Shown piece by piece: positions 26,913 through 35,887 of a stretch of DNA of 64,000 nucleotides; position 1 is the first letter of the stretch; each line of letters starts with the position of its first letter. A program made the translations under genes and the position numbers. Source of the stretch: Bacteroidales bacterium (GTDB lineage: Bacteria > Bacteroidota > Bacteroidia > Bacteroidales > UBA932); contig JAKSKH010000006.1 of assembly GCA_024401855.1 (NCBI GenBank), positions 20,108-84,107 of the forward strand, in the 5' to 3' direction. Below the pieces are notes generated by a model. It made no database searches. It was not told the origin of the DNA and saw only the letters and a program-made list of their open reading frames with translations.

Positions 26913-26943
26913 TTTGAATAATAAAAAAATAAGTCTATTTTTG
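26913..26943 (+). promoter_or_regulatory. Full Bacteroidota promoter of the HU gene
   Basis: TTTG at 26913-26916 and TATTTTTG at 26936-26943 are separated by exactly 19 bases, the textbook -33/-7 arrangement of Bacteroidota primary-sigma promoters. Confidence 0.8.
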
Positions 26944-26977
26944 CACACCATTACAGAATACTAAATATTTAAGAATT

Positions 26978-27256
26978 ATGACTAAAGCTGAGATTGTAAA
27001 TGAAGTTGCAAAAGCGACTGGTATTGAGAAGGTGACTGTTCAGTCAGTTCTTGAATCATCCATTGAGAGCATCAAGAATTCAATGATTAAAGGCAAGCCT
27101 GTATATCTTCGCGGGTTCGGCAGTTTCATTATCAAGCATCGCGCACAGAAAGCCGCACGCAATATAACAAAGAAGACTACCATCACAATACCGGCACACG
27201 ATATTCCCGCATTCAAACCGGCCAAGTCTTTTGTTGAGTCAGTCAAAACTAAATAA
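26978..27256 (+). CDS. HU family DNA-binding protein
   Basis: The 92-residue protein starts MTKAEIVNEVAKATGIEK and has the beta-arm region FGSFIIKHRAQKAARNITKKTTITIPAHDIPAFKPAKSF (broken here only by wording), characteristic of HU/IHF. It is a nucleoid-associated protein that bends DNA. The strong upstream promoter suggests high expression. The tiny basic gene follows 12 bases later. Confidence 0.95.
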   Translation: MTKAEIVNEVAKATGIEKVTVQSVLESSIESIKNSMIKGKPVYLRGFGSFIIKHRAQKAARNITKKTTITIPAHDIPAFKPAKSFVESVKTK

Positions 27257-27268
27257 TCACCAACATAT

Positions 27269-27358
27269 ATGCCCAACGGAAAAAAGCATAAGAGACATAA
27301 GATGTCTACGCACAAACGCAAGAAACGTCTTCGTTTGAACAGACATAAGAAGAAGTAG
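27269..27358 (+). CDS. 29-residue Arg/Lys/His-rich peptide, probable ribosomal protein (bL38 / COX24-like)
   Basis: The frame encodes MPNGKKHKRHKMSTHKRKKR and a nine-residue basic tail ending HKKK. Such peptides are highly conserved in Bacteroidota and are annotated as AURKAIP1/COX24 (mS38-like) domain proteins; I believe the same sequence type was seen in the Flavobacterium johnsoniae ribosome as bL38. Position between HU and a strong terminator supports a short HU-linked transcript. It is below usual gene-calling length, hence easily missed. Confidence 0.8.
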   Translation: MPNGKKHKRHKMSTHKRKKRLRLNRHKKK

Positions 27359-27362
27359 TCGC

Positions 27363-27396
27363 AAAAGGCCTGACGGGAGATCCGGCGGGCCTTTTG
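27363..27396 (+). terminator. Rho-independent terminator after the 29-residue peptide gene
   Basis: AAAAGGCC (27363-27370) pairs with GGCCTTTT (27388-27395), with an inner GC-rich loop; the T-run is part of the stem. It separates the HU transcript from rng. Confidence 0.75.
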
Positions 27397-27414
27397 TTAT
27401 TCATCAGGCAGTCA

Positions 27415-28977
27415 ATGGAAACTGAAAACAAAGAAAAGAATCTTGTAGTCGAAGTCTCCCCTTCCGAGATCCGCATCGCCCTGACAGAAAACAGGCGTCT
27501 GATTGAACTGGACAGGGAATCGACTCAAGAGCACAATTTCACCGTAGGGGATGTCCTGCTCGGAAGAGTCAAGAAGATCCTCCCTGCGCTGAATGCGGCC
27601 TTTGTTGACATCGGCGACTCAAAAGAAGCTTTCATTCATTATCTGGACCTCGGTCTCCACTTCGATGCGTTCGATTCTTTCGTAAGGGAAACGAATCCGA
27701 ACAAAAACCCCGGCAACCTGTTTTCTAGCATAAAAATGGGACCTGTCCTGGGCAAGGAAGGGAGAATAGAAGATTATCTGAAAACAGGTCAGATGATAAT
27801 GGTGCAGATAATCAAAGAGCCGATTTCGACAAAAGGATCCAGACTTACGGCAGAAATTTCATTGGCAGGACGCAACATTGTACTGCTGCCTTTCGCAGAC
27901 AAGGTAAGTGTTTCACAGAAAATCTCATCAAAAGAAGAGAAAAAGAGACTGGAGACCCTTGTCAAAAGCATTCTTCCGGCCAATTACGGAGCAATTATCC
28001 GCACAGCGGCCGAGGGAAAGACAGCATCCATCCTTGTATCGGAGGTAAAATCTCTGATACAGAAATGGGAGAGTTCCTTCAAACTCATCTCAAAAAGCAA
28101 GGGAGTTCAGCTTCTCTTCACAGAAAGTTCCATCACCACGACCGTTCTGAGGGACCTGTTGAACGATTCTTTCTCCAACATTTACGTCAACGACGAGAAG
28201 ACTTGTGAAGACATACGGAACTATGTTTCCACAATTTCGCCGGAACAGGAGAAAATCGTCAGGTTGTACGACGGCCACGAGCCTATCTTCGACCATTTTG
28301 AAATCACCCGCCAGATCAAGAGTTCCTTCGGGAAAGTGGTGCCCATCAAACAGGGAGCCTATCTGGTGATAGAAACCACTGAAGCGTTGAACGTCATTGA
28401 CGTCAACAGCGGAATCAGGGCGAAGACAAATGATCAGGAGGAAAACACCTTTGAGGTGAACAAAATGGCCGCTGAAGAGATAGCGCGCCAGCTCAGGCTC
28501 AGGGATATGGGCGGCATAGTCATTGTCGATTTCATCGACATGGACAGCACCGAACACCGGAACGACCTATACAAATACATGATAGGTCTGATGGAAACCG
28601 ACAGGGCCAAGCACAATGTCCTTCCCCTTACCAAGTTCGGTCTTATGCAGATCACAAGGCAGAGGATACGGCCCGTAACGCAGATTAACACCACGGAGAA
28701 ATGCCCTGTCTGTCACGGGACAGGCAAGATTTCATCCACTTTGGTGATAGATGAGGAGATTGAAAGGAAAATCGCCTATCAGGCAAATGAAAAAGGTGAG
28801 AAGAAACTGACCATCATGGTCAGCCCAATTCTGGGGGCTTATCTCTCACGGGGTTTCAATTCCTTCCTCCGGAAATGGAAGAAAAAGTACAAATGCAAGC
28901 TTGAGCTGGTGGAATCATCAGAATTCAGCATCCTGCAGAATGAGATTTACAATCAAAAAGGTGAGGTTCTCGAATAA
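27415..28977 (+). CDS. rng: Ribonuclease G/E family endoribonuclease
   Basis: The 520-residue protein has the RNase E/G catalytic core: S1 domain at about 35-125 (GDVLLGRVKKILPALNAAFVDIG), RNase H-like and DNase I-like domains with INVIDVNSG-type sequence (ALNVIDVNSGIRA) and VIVDFIDM, and the zinc-link KCPVCHGTG. It lacks the long RNase E C-terminal scaffold, so RNase G is the better label. It should process rRNA and mRNA 5' ends. The ATG at 27415 is used; the TTG at 27394 lies in the terminator. Confidence 0.93.
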   Translation: METENKEKNLVVEVSPSEIRIALTENRRLIELDRESTQEHNFTVGDVLLGRVKKILPALNAAFVDIGDSKEAFIHYLDLGLHFDAFDSFVRETNPNKNPGNLFSSIKMGPVLGKEGRIEDYLKTGQMIMVQIIKEPISTKGSRLTAEISLAGRNIVLLPFADKVSVSQKISSKEEKKRLETLVKSILPANYGAIIRTAAEGKTASILVSEVKSLIQKWESSFKLISKSKGVQLLFTESSITTTVLRDLLNDSFSNIYVNDEKTCEDIRNYVSTISPEQEKIVRLYDGHEPIFDHFEITRQIKSSFGKVVPIKQGAYLVIETTEALNVIDVNSGIRAKTNDQEENTFEVNKMAAEEIARQLRLRDMGGIVIVDFIDMDSTEHRNDLYKYMIGLMETDRAKHNVLPLTKFGLMQITRQRIRPVTQINTTEKCPVCHGTGKISSTLVIDEEIERKIAYQANEKGEKKLTIMVSPILGAYLSRGFNSFLRKWKKKYKCKLELVESSEFSILQNEIYNQKGEVLE

Positions 28978-28993
28978 CGGGAACCTCATTTTT
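28962..28993. terminator. Bidirectional terminator shared by rng and lnt
   Basis: TGAGGTTC (28962-28969) pairs with GAACCTCA (28981-28988), followed by TTTTTC on the plus strand and by a T-run on the minus strand. The rng stop codon lies in the loop and the lnt stop codon in the stem. Confidence 0.8.
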
Positions 28994-30566
28994 CAACTGT
29001 GAAAAATCTCACGAGTGAAAGAAGGACGAGCAGAACGGAAAGCAATGTGCATATTCTTCCCGCAATGTCTCCGTAGCGCACGAAGAAGGTCTTGAAAGTA
29101 TTGCGGTTCAGTGTTCCGGCCAGAGAAGTTCTGGTCCACCATCCGGTGGAGGACAGCACATCCCCCTTCTGGTCTATTACAGCAGACAATCCGGTATTCC
29201 CACACCGCGCGATATCCCGTCGCAACTCGATGGCCCGCAGGCGGGAATAGTTGAAATGCTGTCTGTATCCCGGCGTATCTCCCCACCATGCATCATTAGT
29301 TATTACAGTAAGGAATTCCGCTCCTTTTTTCACATATTCCGTACAATATTCACCATATACAGATTCATAGCAGATGGCGCATCCGAAAGGAATGCCGTTG
29401 AAATGCAGCGCTGAGACCTCCTCCTGCGGCACATCCCTTCCCATAAGCCCGTTCACACCCATCTTTTTACTCAGCCAGTTGTCAAAGGGAACAAAAACTT
29501 TCGGGAATGGTGTGAGTTCAACTCCGACGACAAGTTTGCCCTTATGGCAGATCTCCGGTTCAGAACCGGATCCAAGGAGCAGAGCGCTGTTACGGCTTTC
29601 GATCCATCCTTCATTACCATAAGGGCGGGCAAGGATGGAAGGTGCCGAATGTGTCGGATAGAACTTATATGTACTTGCTCCAAGAAGGACGGAGGAGTTT
29701 TTCCTGTCGGAAATAAAACCGTTCAGAGTACGTACGGTCAGGGAACCCTCCACATCGTTGAGAAACACATCACCGGTGAATGTTTCCGGGGCTATATACA
29801 GCATTCCGGACGAATCGTCGGCCTCAGAAAAAAGTTCCAGAAGAACATTGTTCTGTTCCTGCCGGCTCATGGAGGAGAATTTTTCGTAAGGGTCAAAATT
29901 CGGCTGTGCAATGAGTACATCCACAGTGCCCTCGGACTTCTCCACGTAACGGGAATATATGTTAAGGGAGATGACGGGAGGTACAATCAAAAGAACAAGC
30001 GCCAGGGCAATCCCCGGATATGATATTGAATTCCGCCAGGAACGCAGGATACCGAAAACAGCGATATTTGAAGCCCATATCCATAACGAACCGCCCAGGG
30101 TTCCGGTATATTCGTACCACTGGACCAGTTTCACGGTTCCTGCAAATGCATTGCCAAGAACAAGCCACGGCCATGATATCTGAGCGTTGAAATACAGCTT
30201 CTCCCAGGTCACCCACAATGTGACCAGGAGAATATACGGCAGACAACCATGAAGATACTTCCTGCTCCAACGGAAAACTCCAAATACCAGAGACATCTGC
30301 AGGGCATTTGCAAGAACGGCAAAGACACCGCCTCCAAGCGTAGCGTTTGATACCCAGAAAGTCGCAAAGGCATTCCAAAGAACGAATCCGCAATATTGAT
30401 AGATCCAGAAATGCCCCACATGCTTTTCCTCAGCAAAGGAATCAGCCATCAGAAGAGGGACGAAGGCGAACAATGCCGCCCAACCGCATCCGGGCACAAG
30501 CCACGGGATGCTCATCAGGACTGCAAAAAGCAGAACAAGAAAGGAAACTGTAAATGTATTCTTCAT
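28986..30566 (-). CDS. lnt: Apolipoprotein N-acyltransferase
   Basis: The 526-residue protein has about seven membrane helices in its first 210 residues and a nitrilase-like domain. The catalytic triad is visible: Glu in IAPETFTGD, Lys in KGKLVVGVE and Cys in GCAICYESVYG. Lnt adds the third acyl chain to lipoproteins, in line with the several lipoproteins encoded here. Its start overlaps the rluD stop by four bases, so lnt is the last gene of the run LysE-PASTA-rluD-lnt. Confidence 0.95.
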   Translation of the reverse strand: MKNTFTVSFLVLLFAVLMSIPWLVPGCGWAALFAFVPLLMADSFAEEKHVGHFWIYQYCGFVLWNAFATFWVSNATLGGGVFAVLANALQMSLVFGVFRWSRKYLHGCLPYILLVTLWVTWEKLYFNAQISWPWLVLGNAFAGTVKLVQWYEYTGTLGGSLWIWASNIAVFGILRSWRNSISYPGIALALVLLIVPPVISLNIYSRYVEKSEGTVDVLIAQPNFDPYEKFSSMSRQEQNNVLLELFSEADDSSGMLYIAPETFTGDVFLNDVEGSLTVRTLNGFISDRKNSSVLLGASTYKFYPTHSAPSILARPYGNEGWIESRNSALLLGSGSEPEICHKGKLVVGVELTPFPKVFVPFDNWLSKKMGVNGLMGRDVPQEEVSALHFNGIPFGCAICYESVYGEYCTEYVKKGAEFLTVITNDAWWGDTPGYRQHFNYSRLRAIELRRDIARCGNTGLSAVIDQKGDVLSSTGWWTRTSLAGTLNRNTFKTFFVRYGDIAGRICTLLSVLLVLLSLVRFFTVEK

Positions 30567-31576
30567 TCCTCAGGCATCTGGCAGCAATATTTCCTCCACT
30601 TGTCAAGCAGCATGGTCATATCTGAGGGAATCTCGGAATCAAACTGTTTCCATTCTCCTGTGACAGGATGGATGAAACCAAGCGTCCTGGCATGCAGAGC
30701 CTGACGGGGACAGATTTCAAAGCAATTGCTGATGAACTGTTTATATTTTGAATAGATCGTTCCCTTGCGTATCTCGCTCCCTCCATACCTGGAATCATTG
30801 AAGATGGGATGCCCTATGCTGCTCATATGCACCCTGATCTGGTGTGTACGTCCTGTTTCAAGTCTGCATTCCACCAGTGTCACAAAACCGAAACGCTCAA
30901 GAACCCTGTAATGTGTTACAGCACGCTTGCCCTCGTCTTCGCCACAGACTTTATAGCGGAGGCGGTCATTGGGGTCCCGGCCGATGTTCCCCTCGACAGT
31001 GCCTTCATCATCCTTGATATCCCCCCAGACTATGGCAACGTAACGCCTGTCGATACTGTGCACGAAAAACTGCCTTGCAAGGTTAAGCTGGGCCGCCTCG
31101 TTCTTGGCTACAGCAAGAAGGCCGCTCGTATCCTTGTCTATCCTGTGCACAAGAATTCCCATTCTCTCATCTTCGGCATCCGGCCCCTGGCTGATCCCCA
31201 GATAATGAGACAGGGCATTTATAAGAGTACCTTCGTAATTGCCGTGTCCGGGATGTACAACCATTCCGGCAGGCTTGTTCACAATAAGGACGTCAGCATC
31301 CTCATAAACAATGTTCAGCGGGATATCCTGCGGTATAATCTCACATCCACGCCTCTGATAGGGCATCACAAACTTGATGACATCACCGGGACGGACTATG
31401 TAGTTTGCTCTCGCAAGGCTGTCGTTAACATAGACATACCCTTCTTTCAGGGCATTCTGCACCTTGCTGCGCGAAGTATCCTCCATGTGGGTGGACATAT
31501 ATTTGTCCAGACGCATCGGGGCCTGCCCCTCATCCACATTCAGGCGGAAATGTTCAAAAAGTTCGTTTGGCATCAT
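30563..31576 (-). CDS. rluD: RluA/RluD family pseudouridine synthase
   Basis: The 337-residue protein has an N-terminal S4 domain (about 20-85, RLDKYMSTHMEDTSRSKVQN) and the RluA-type catalytic domain with HRIDKDTSGLLAVAK (catalytic Asp), RRYVAIVWG and TGRTHQIRVHM. By family it converts uridines of 23S rRNA (RluD: 1911, 1915, 1917) to pseudouridine; RluC is an alternative. It overlaps the PASTA gene by 23 bases. Confidence 0.92.
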   Translation of the reverse strand: MMPNELFEHFRLNVDEGQAPMRLDKYMSTHMEDTSRSKVQNALKEGYVYVNDSLARANYIVRPGDVIKFVMPYQRRGCEIIPQDIPLNIVYEDADVLIVNKPAGMVVHPGHGNYEGTLINALSHYLGISQGPDAEDERMGILVHRIDKDTSGLLAVAKNEAAQLNLARQFFVHSIDRRYVAIVWGDIKDDEGTVEGNIGRDPNDRLRYKVCGEDEGKRAVTHYRVLERFGFVTLVECRLETGRTHQIRVHMSSIGHPIFNDSRYGGSEIRKGTIYSKYKQFISNCFEICPRQALHARTLGFIHPVTGEWKQFDSEIPSDMTMLLDKWRKYCCQMPEE

Positions 31577-32339
31577 CCACTGTCAGGGAAAGAGAGACTT
31601 CCGAACCCATTTCCACGTATTCGGAATCACTCGTTGGAAATTGTGAATATACAAAAGCGTTCAAAGAATCCGCATAAGTCTTCACAGTCGAGTCAAAACG
31701 CACATTCCCGACATTAAGTGAATTGTCCTGAAGAAGGTCAACGGCCCTCTGATATGTTCTTCCCAGAACTTCAGGGACAGGTGTCATACCCTCCTCCGCA
31801 TTCTTTCCAACAACCAGGTCTATCGCCACTCCGCTCCCTATCATTGTACCGGCCTTTATGGGAGAACCGTTGTAGTTCTGATGGAGAACGACATTGGTTG
31901 CTATATCGGGCACATATTCTATTTTTCTCAATTTAAGTCCGTTACGGATCAATTGAGCACGTGCCTGTCTCAAAGAGAAACCAACCAGGTTGGGCATCTT
32001 GACGTGCTGCTCCAGTACGGTATTCCTGGTTATCTCAATCTTTCGGCCTTCCTTGACATGGCTGCCGGGCTTGGGAGACTGGTCATATACAACGCCCCTT
32101 TTCAAGCTTCTGATGTACACTGAATCCTTGACATACAGTTCAAGACCTGAAGCGGACGCCACCTTCTGCGCTTCCCACAAAGACATATTTGAAAAGTCCG
32201 GGACAGTGATTTCCTTGCCATGCCTCGTTATCGCAGACAGAAGCGCGCTCACCACAATTACCAGTACAAGCACGAACAAGGCCGCCAGAACAACATTCTT
32301 TGCCAGCCATTTCCAGAAATCAACGGAACCTTCTTTCAT
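31554..32339 (-). CDS. Membrane-anchored PASTA domain protein
   Basis: The 261-residue protein has one N-terminal membrane helix (about 12-38) followed by three PASTA domains (VPDFSNMSLWEAQKVASASG; MPNLVGFSLRQARAQLIRNG; VPEVLGRTYQRAVDLLQDNS). It has no kinase domain, as usual for the Bacteroidota version. PASTA domains bind muropeptides or beta-lactams in other phyla; here a role in cell envelope sensing or assembly is inferred. It overlaps both neighbours (LysE by four bases, rluD by 23). Confidence 0.9.
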   Translation of the reverse strand: MKEGSVDFWKWLAKNVVLAALFVLVLVIVVSALLSAITRHGKEITVPDFSNMSLWEAQKVASASGLELYVKDSVYIRSLKRGVVYDQSPKPGSHVKEGRKIEITRNTVLEQHVKMPNLVGFSLRQARAQLIRNGLKLRKIEYVPDIATNVVLHQNYNGSPIKAGTMIGSGVAIDLVVGKNAEEGMTPVPEVLGRTYQRAVDLLQDNSLNVGNVRFDSTVKTYADSLNAFVYSQFPTSDSEYVEMGSEVSLSLTVDDAKRTF

Positions 32340-32962
32340 AAAACAATCATCAAACCTTTGAACAAAAGAACAATACCAAAGACAAGCATGACTCCACCTC
32401 CGATCCTGGATATCTTGAGAAGAAGAGAATCACTTATCTTCAGAAAGTGAGTAAGTGCAAAGGTAACAAACATCCAGTATAAAAACTCACCGGCAGCTAT
32501 GAAAATGAGAATAAGCCATACCGGAGATATCAGAGATCCCGAGTCAATCTTGCATAAGGCAAGCATTGCAAGCATGAATGCGAATGCACTTGGATTAGAG
32601 AATGCACAGCCCATGGTCTGAAGCGCATTTGACCACCAGCTGTTCCCGGTTTCTCCAGGAGTCTTTACAATCTCTTTCTTCTTAACCATAGACAGGCCTA
32701 CAATGAATACCAGAGCTCCTCCGGCAATCATAATCAGAGCTTCGTGGGCCGATATGAAACTGCGTACCACAGAAAGGGCCAGAATTCCGCAGGCGGCATA
32801 AATATTGTCCGCCACCATGGAACCTAGGCCGGCATACATGCCGTCTCTCCTGCCGTGACACAATGTTTTCTGTATGACAAGCAACAGCACCGGACCTACC
32901 GGCGCTGCCACAACTATACCTATGAATAAAGCTTTAAGTAATTCAAATACCATAACATTCAA
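32336..32962 (-). CDS. LysE family transporter
   Basis: The 208-residue protein has about six membrane helices and the LysE/RhtB signature near the start (IGIVVAAPVGPVLLLVIQKTLCHGRRDGM). The family exports amino acids and small metabolites; the substrate is unknown. It is the first gene of an overlapping run with the PASTA, rluD and lnt genes, and lies four bases behind the outer membrane protein gene. Confidence 0.85.
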   Translation of the reverse strand: MNVMVFELLKALFIGIVVAAPVGPVLLLVIQKTLCHGRRDGMYAGLGSMVADNIYAACGILALSVVRSFISAHEALIMIAGGALVFIVGLSMVKKKEIVKTPGETGNSWWSNALQTMGCAFSNPSAFAFMLAMLALCKIDSGSLISPVWLILIFIAAGEFLYWMFVTFALTHFLKISDSLLLKISRIGGGVMLVFGIVLLFKGLMIVL

Positions 32963-32965
32963 TTA

Positions 32966-35875
32966 CTAAGGACGAGGGCCTCCCGGGCCGGGACCTCCGG
33001 GACCGGGACCACCGGGACCATGGCCTCCGGGCCCACCGGGGCCGCGCATGCTGTTTCTGCTCATCTGGCCGAAACGGAATGTGACGGCAAGTATGATATA
33101 TCTCCCGAGCGTATTGTTTACAGTTTCCTGATGATAGTTCGATTCATCACTGACAGTCAGGTTCTTTGCCTGTCCGAGGATGTCATATCCCTTGAGGGCA
33201 AGCGTGACCTTGTTCTTGAAAAGCATCTTCTGGATCTCCGCATTCAGGATATTCTCATTGGGCTGCTGAGTCTTGTATCCGTTGTACCAGTTGAAGTCAT
33301 AGTCGCTCTTGACTGTGAGCCCGGCCTCATCCCAGGTCCAGTTGACGGAAGCGGAAACCTGATTGTTGAATGTAGTCATGTTGTCAGCCGCCTTTGATGT
33401 ATACCATGACTTGTTCAGTCTGGTACGGCCACCCAGCGTCAGCTCCAGTGCATCATTCCTGTATATGAAGCGGAGACGCTCCGTAAGACCGAAATTGTTT
33501 GTGGTATTCAGATAGAAATCAGAAGCCGAGGCCATGTCCGGATGATCATTCGTAAACATCTGCATGAAAGAATAGTAGTCCACGGTGGGATCCGGATACT
33601 TGCTCATGTCAACATTGTTGCCGATATATGACGAACTTACTGACCAGTTGGAATTCAAGGTATTGCTGATGGTAAAACCGGATTTGGCAATAGGCGCGTT
33701 CAAGAAAAGGTTGATTCTTGCTGAACCGGAATTGGGACCGTTGAAGGGCATTGTATACTGCGCTCCGTTGCTTCCATACCACATGGCGCTCACAATGGGG
33801 TTCTGCACAAGTCCCCCACCGAACCGTACATTGAAGGAGAGGAAGTTCTGCTTGTTGTTGTACCTGATATCTCCATTAAGGTTGTGAGAAAAATAAGGAG
33901 TGAGCGAAGGATTACCGAAACGGATATTCAGAGGGTCAGTGTTGTCCGGAACAGGAAGCAGCTGATTTACGGAAGGCTGCGATGAGTTTCCACGATAGAA
34001 CATGCGGGCATTGAAATTCTCCGAGAACTCGCCCCAAAGCATGGCCTGCGGAGAGAAATTCCATCTGAAATCCCTGTAGGGTTCCGGTCTTGAGGAAGTG
34101 ATGTTGGTTGTCCTGGTGGGCATGGCGGAGAATCCCAGCTGAGCGCGGACCTTGTCTGTCTGGTACATCATGTTGGCGCCTATGTCCTGGCGGGTGTTCT
34201 CGTTTATGATATTGTTGGAGTACGCCTCAACAAGCTCCTTTGTCTGTGTATCATATGTCTTCTTGTCCGATGTGGACTTGCTCCAGTTGTACGCATAATT
34301 GGCCTCGACATAAAAATGATTCCCCAAAGGCTCTGTATAGGTCACACGGCCCATCGCGGATGCGTTCTTCTGGTTGTTGTTGAAGAACTGGTCCACAAGC
34401 TCCTCATTATCGGCGTCTATGGTCTTGTTCCAGTTCTTGCCGTCAAGCACGTTGTTGGAGAATTCATAACGGCCCATCACAGTCAGGGTCCTTCCGGGGA
34501 TTCCGAGTTTCTGCCGGAGCAGGAGGAAACCGTTGGTGGTAACGTTCCTGTTGTTGCCGGTATTGTTGATTTCCGCCATGTTCAAAGGCGATTCCTCATT
34601 ATTCCTGTACGTGCTGGTATTGCTTGTCTGGAGATAGTTTCCATTACCGAAGTTGACCCTCGGCTCAAACAGGATGGAAGTGTTGTCGGAAAACTTATGG
34701 TCAAGGCGTATACCGAAACGATGGCCACCGCTGTTGGTGAGGCTCCGGCCATCACTGTTGTAATTCAGGGTATAGTCGTCGAGATATGTGCTTTTATTGC
34801 TGCTCTCCTGCACATCCTTGCTGGTGTAGTTATAGAGATAGTTGCCGCCCAGGCTCATCTTGTCCTGGAACAGATCCCAGGCGCCGTTGACACCGCCCAT
34901 GTAGGAAGTGGTGACACCGTTTCCGTTGCCCCAGCCACCCTGGCCACGGCCCATTCCGCCTCCGCCGCCCATCATTCCGCCCATCATTCCGCCGGACAGA
35001 TCATTGAAACCGCGGTTATTGGTATTGTTTGCATTCAGGATAACGCTGATCTGGGACTTCTCCCTGAAGCTTCCCAGGAACCCCGCCCCCTGAAACCTTG
35101 TATCGCCCTTTACCGTCGAATTTCCGGGCACGTCATGTCCCACGCCGGCAGTGACATTTCCGAAGACTCCCTTCATCATTCCCTTCTTTACGGAAAGGTC
35201 GATGACCGTTTCCTCCTCTCCGTCTTCAATACCGGTAAACTCGGCCTGCTCGGATTTCTTCTCCACAACCTTCAGCTTGTTGATTATCTTTGCGGGGATG
35301 TTCTTGGATGCCAGCTGAGGGTCATCGAGGAAGAAGGTCTTCCCATCAATAGTGATCTTCTTGACAGTTTCTCCGTTTACGGTGATGCTTCCGTCCTCAC
35401 TTACCTCCACGCCCGGGAGTTTTTTCAGAAGGTCCTCAAGAACATCGTTATCGGTAGTCTTGAAGGAAGATGCGTTGTATTCTATCGTATCCTTCTTTAT
35501 CACTATAGGATTGCCGACCGCGGAAACGGTAGCCGCATCAATCTGCTCAGTGTCGGCCTCCATTGCAAGTTCTCCAAGGTCGACATTGGCGGAGGCCACG
35601 CTTATGTCCTTCGTCAACGCCTTGTAACCCAACAGCTCGACTTTCAGGGAATACTTTCCGTTACGGACTCCTTCAATCAAAACTTTTCCGCCTTCGTTGC
35701 TCAGGACGTACTTTGCAGGTTTGACCTGACCTTCACGCGTGATGGACACAGTGGCAAATCCGACGGGATCACCGTTGGACTTGTCGACGAGAAGCGCCGA
35801 GACTTTGTTCTGTGCTGAAGACAATGCCGTTATTGCAAGAAAAGGCAGCAGAAACAAAACTTTCTTAAAACTCAT
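32966..35875 (-). CDS. Outer membrane beta-barrel protein with Gly/Pro-rich C-terminal tail
   Basis: The 969-residue protein has a signal peptide, a CarboxypepD_reg-like beta-sandwich (about 25-105), a plug-like region (about 115-220, LEDLLKKLPGVEVSEDGSI) and a large barrel of the OMP_b-brl_3 type, close to TonB-dependent receptors. Two low-complexity parts stand out: a Gly/Met-rich loop (GGMMGGMMGGGG, about residues 294-320) and a tail of GPGGPG/GPGPGG repeats following the last barrel strand. The tail would normally displace the terminal aromatic insertion signal. There is no SusD partner next to it, so it is not a typical polysaccharide locus receptor. Confidence 0.85.
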   Translation of the reverse strand: MSFKKVLFLLPFLAITALSSAQNKVSALLVDKSNGDPVGFATVSITREGQVKPAKYVLSNEGGKVLIEGVRNGKYSLKVELLGYKALTKDISVASANVDLGELAMEADTEQIDAATVSAVGNPIVIKKDTIEYNASSFKTTDNDVLEDLLKKLPGVEVSEDGSITVNGETVKKITIDGKTFFLDDPQLASKNIPAKIINKLKVVEKKSEQAEFTGIEDGEEETVIDLSVKKGMMKGVFGNVTAGVGHDVPGNSTVKGDTRFQGAGFLGSFREKSQISVILNANNTNNRGFNDLSGGMMGGMMGGGGGMGRGQGGWGNGNGVTTSYMGGVNGAWDLFQDKMSLGGNYLYNYTSKDVQESSNKSTYLDDYTLNYNSDGRSLTNSGGHRFGIRLDHKFSDNTSILFEPRVNFGNGNYLQTSNTSTYRNNEESPLNMAEINNTGNNRNVTTNGFLLLRQKLGIPGRTLTVMGRYEFSNNVLDGKNWNKTIDADNEELVDQFFNNNQKNASAMGRVTYTEPLGNHFYVEANYAYNWSKSTSDKKTYDTQTKELVEAYSNNIINENTRQDIGANMMYQTDKVRAQLGFSAMPTRTTNITSSRPEPYRDFRWNFSPQAMLWGEFSENFNARMFYRGNSSQPSVNQLLPVPDNTDPLNIRFGNPSLTPYFSHNLNGDIRYNNKQNFLSFNVRFGGGLVQNPIVSAMWYGSNGAQYTMPFNGPNSGSARINLFLNAPIAKSGFTISNTLNSNWSVSSSYIGNNVDMSKYPDPTVDYYSFMQMFTNDHPDMASASDFYLNTTNNFGLTERLRFIYRNDALELTLGGRTRLNKSWYTSKAADNMTTFNNQVSASVNWTWDEAGLTVKSDYDFNWYNGYKTQQPNENILNAEIQKMLFKNKVTLALKGYDILGQAKNLTVSDESNYHQETVNNTLGRYIILAVTFRFGQMSRNSMRGPGGPGGHGPGGPGPGGPGPGGPRP

Positions 35876-35887
35876 ACCAACAAAAAA

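Noticed and set aside
32970-33050. GC-rich tandem repeat as a regulatory or CRISPR-like array
   Set aside because: It is in frame and encodes the Gly/Pro tail of the outer membrane protein.
34316-35818. 500-codon open frame on the plus strand opposite the outer membrane protein gene
   Set aside because: It is a frame shadow of the minus-strand barrel gene; the product has no fold-like pattern or known motif, and the opposite protein is clearly real.
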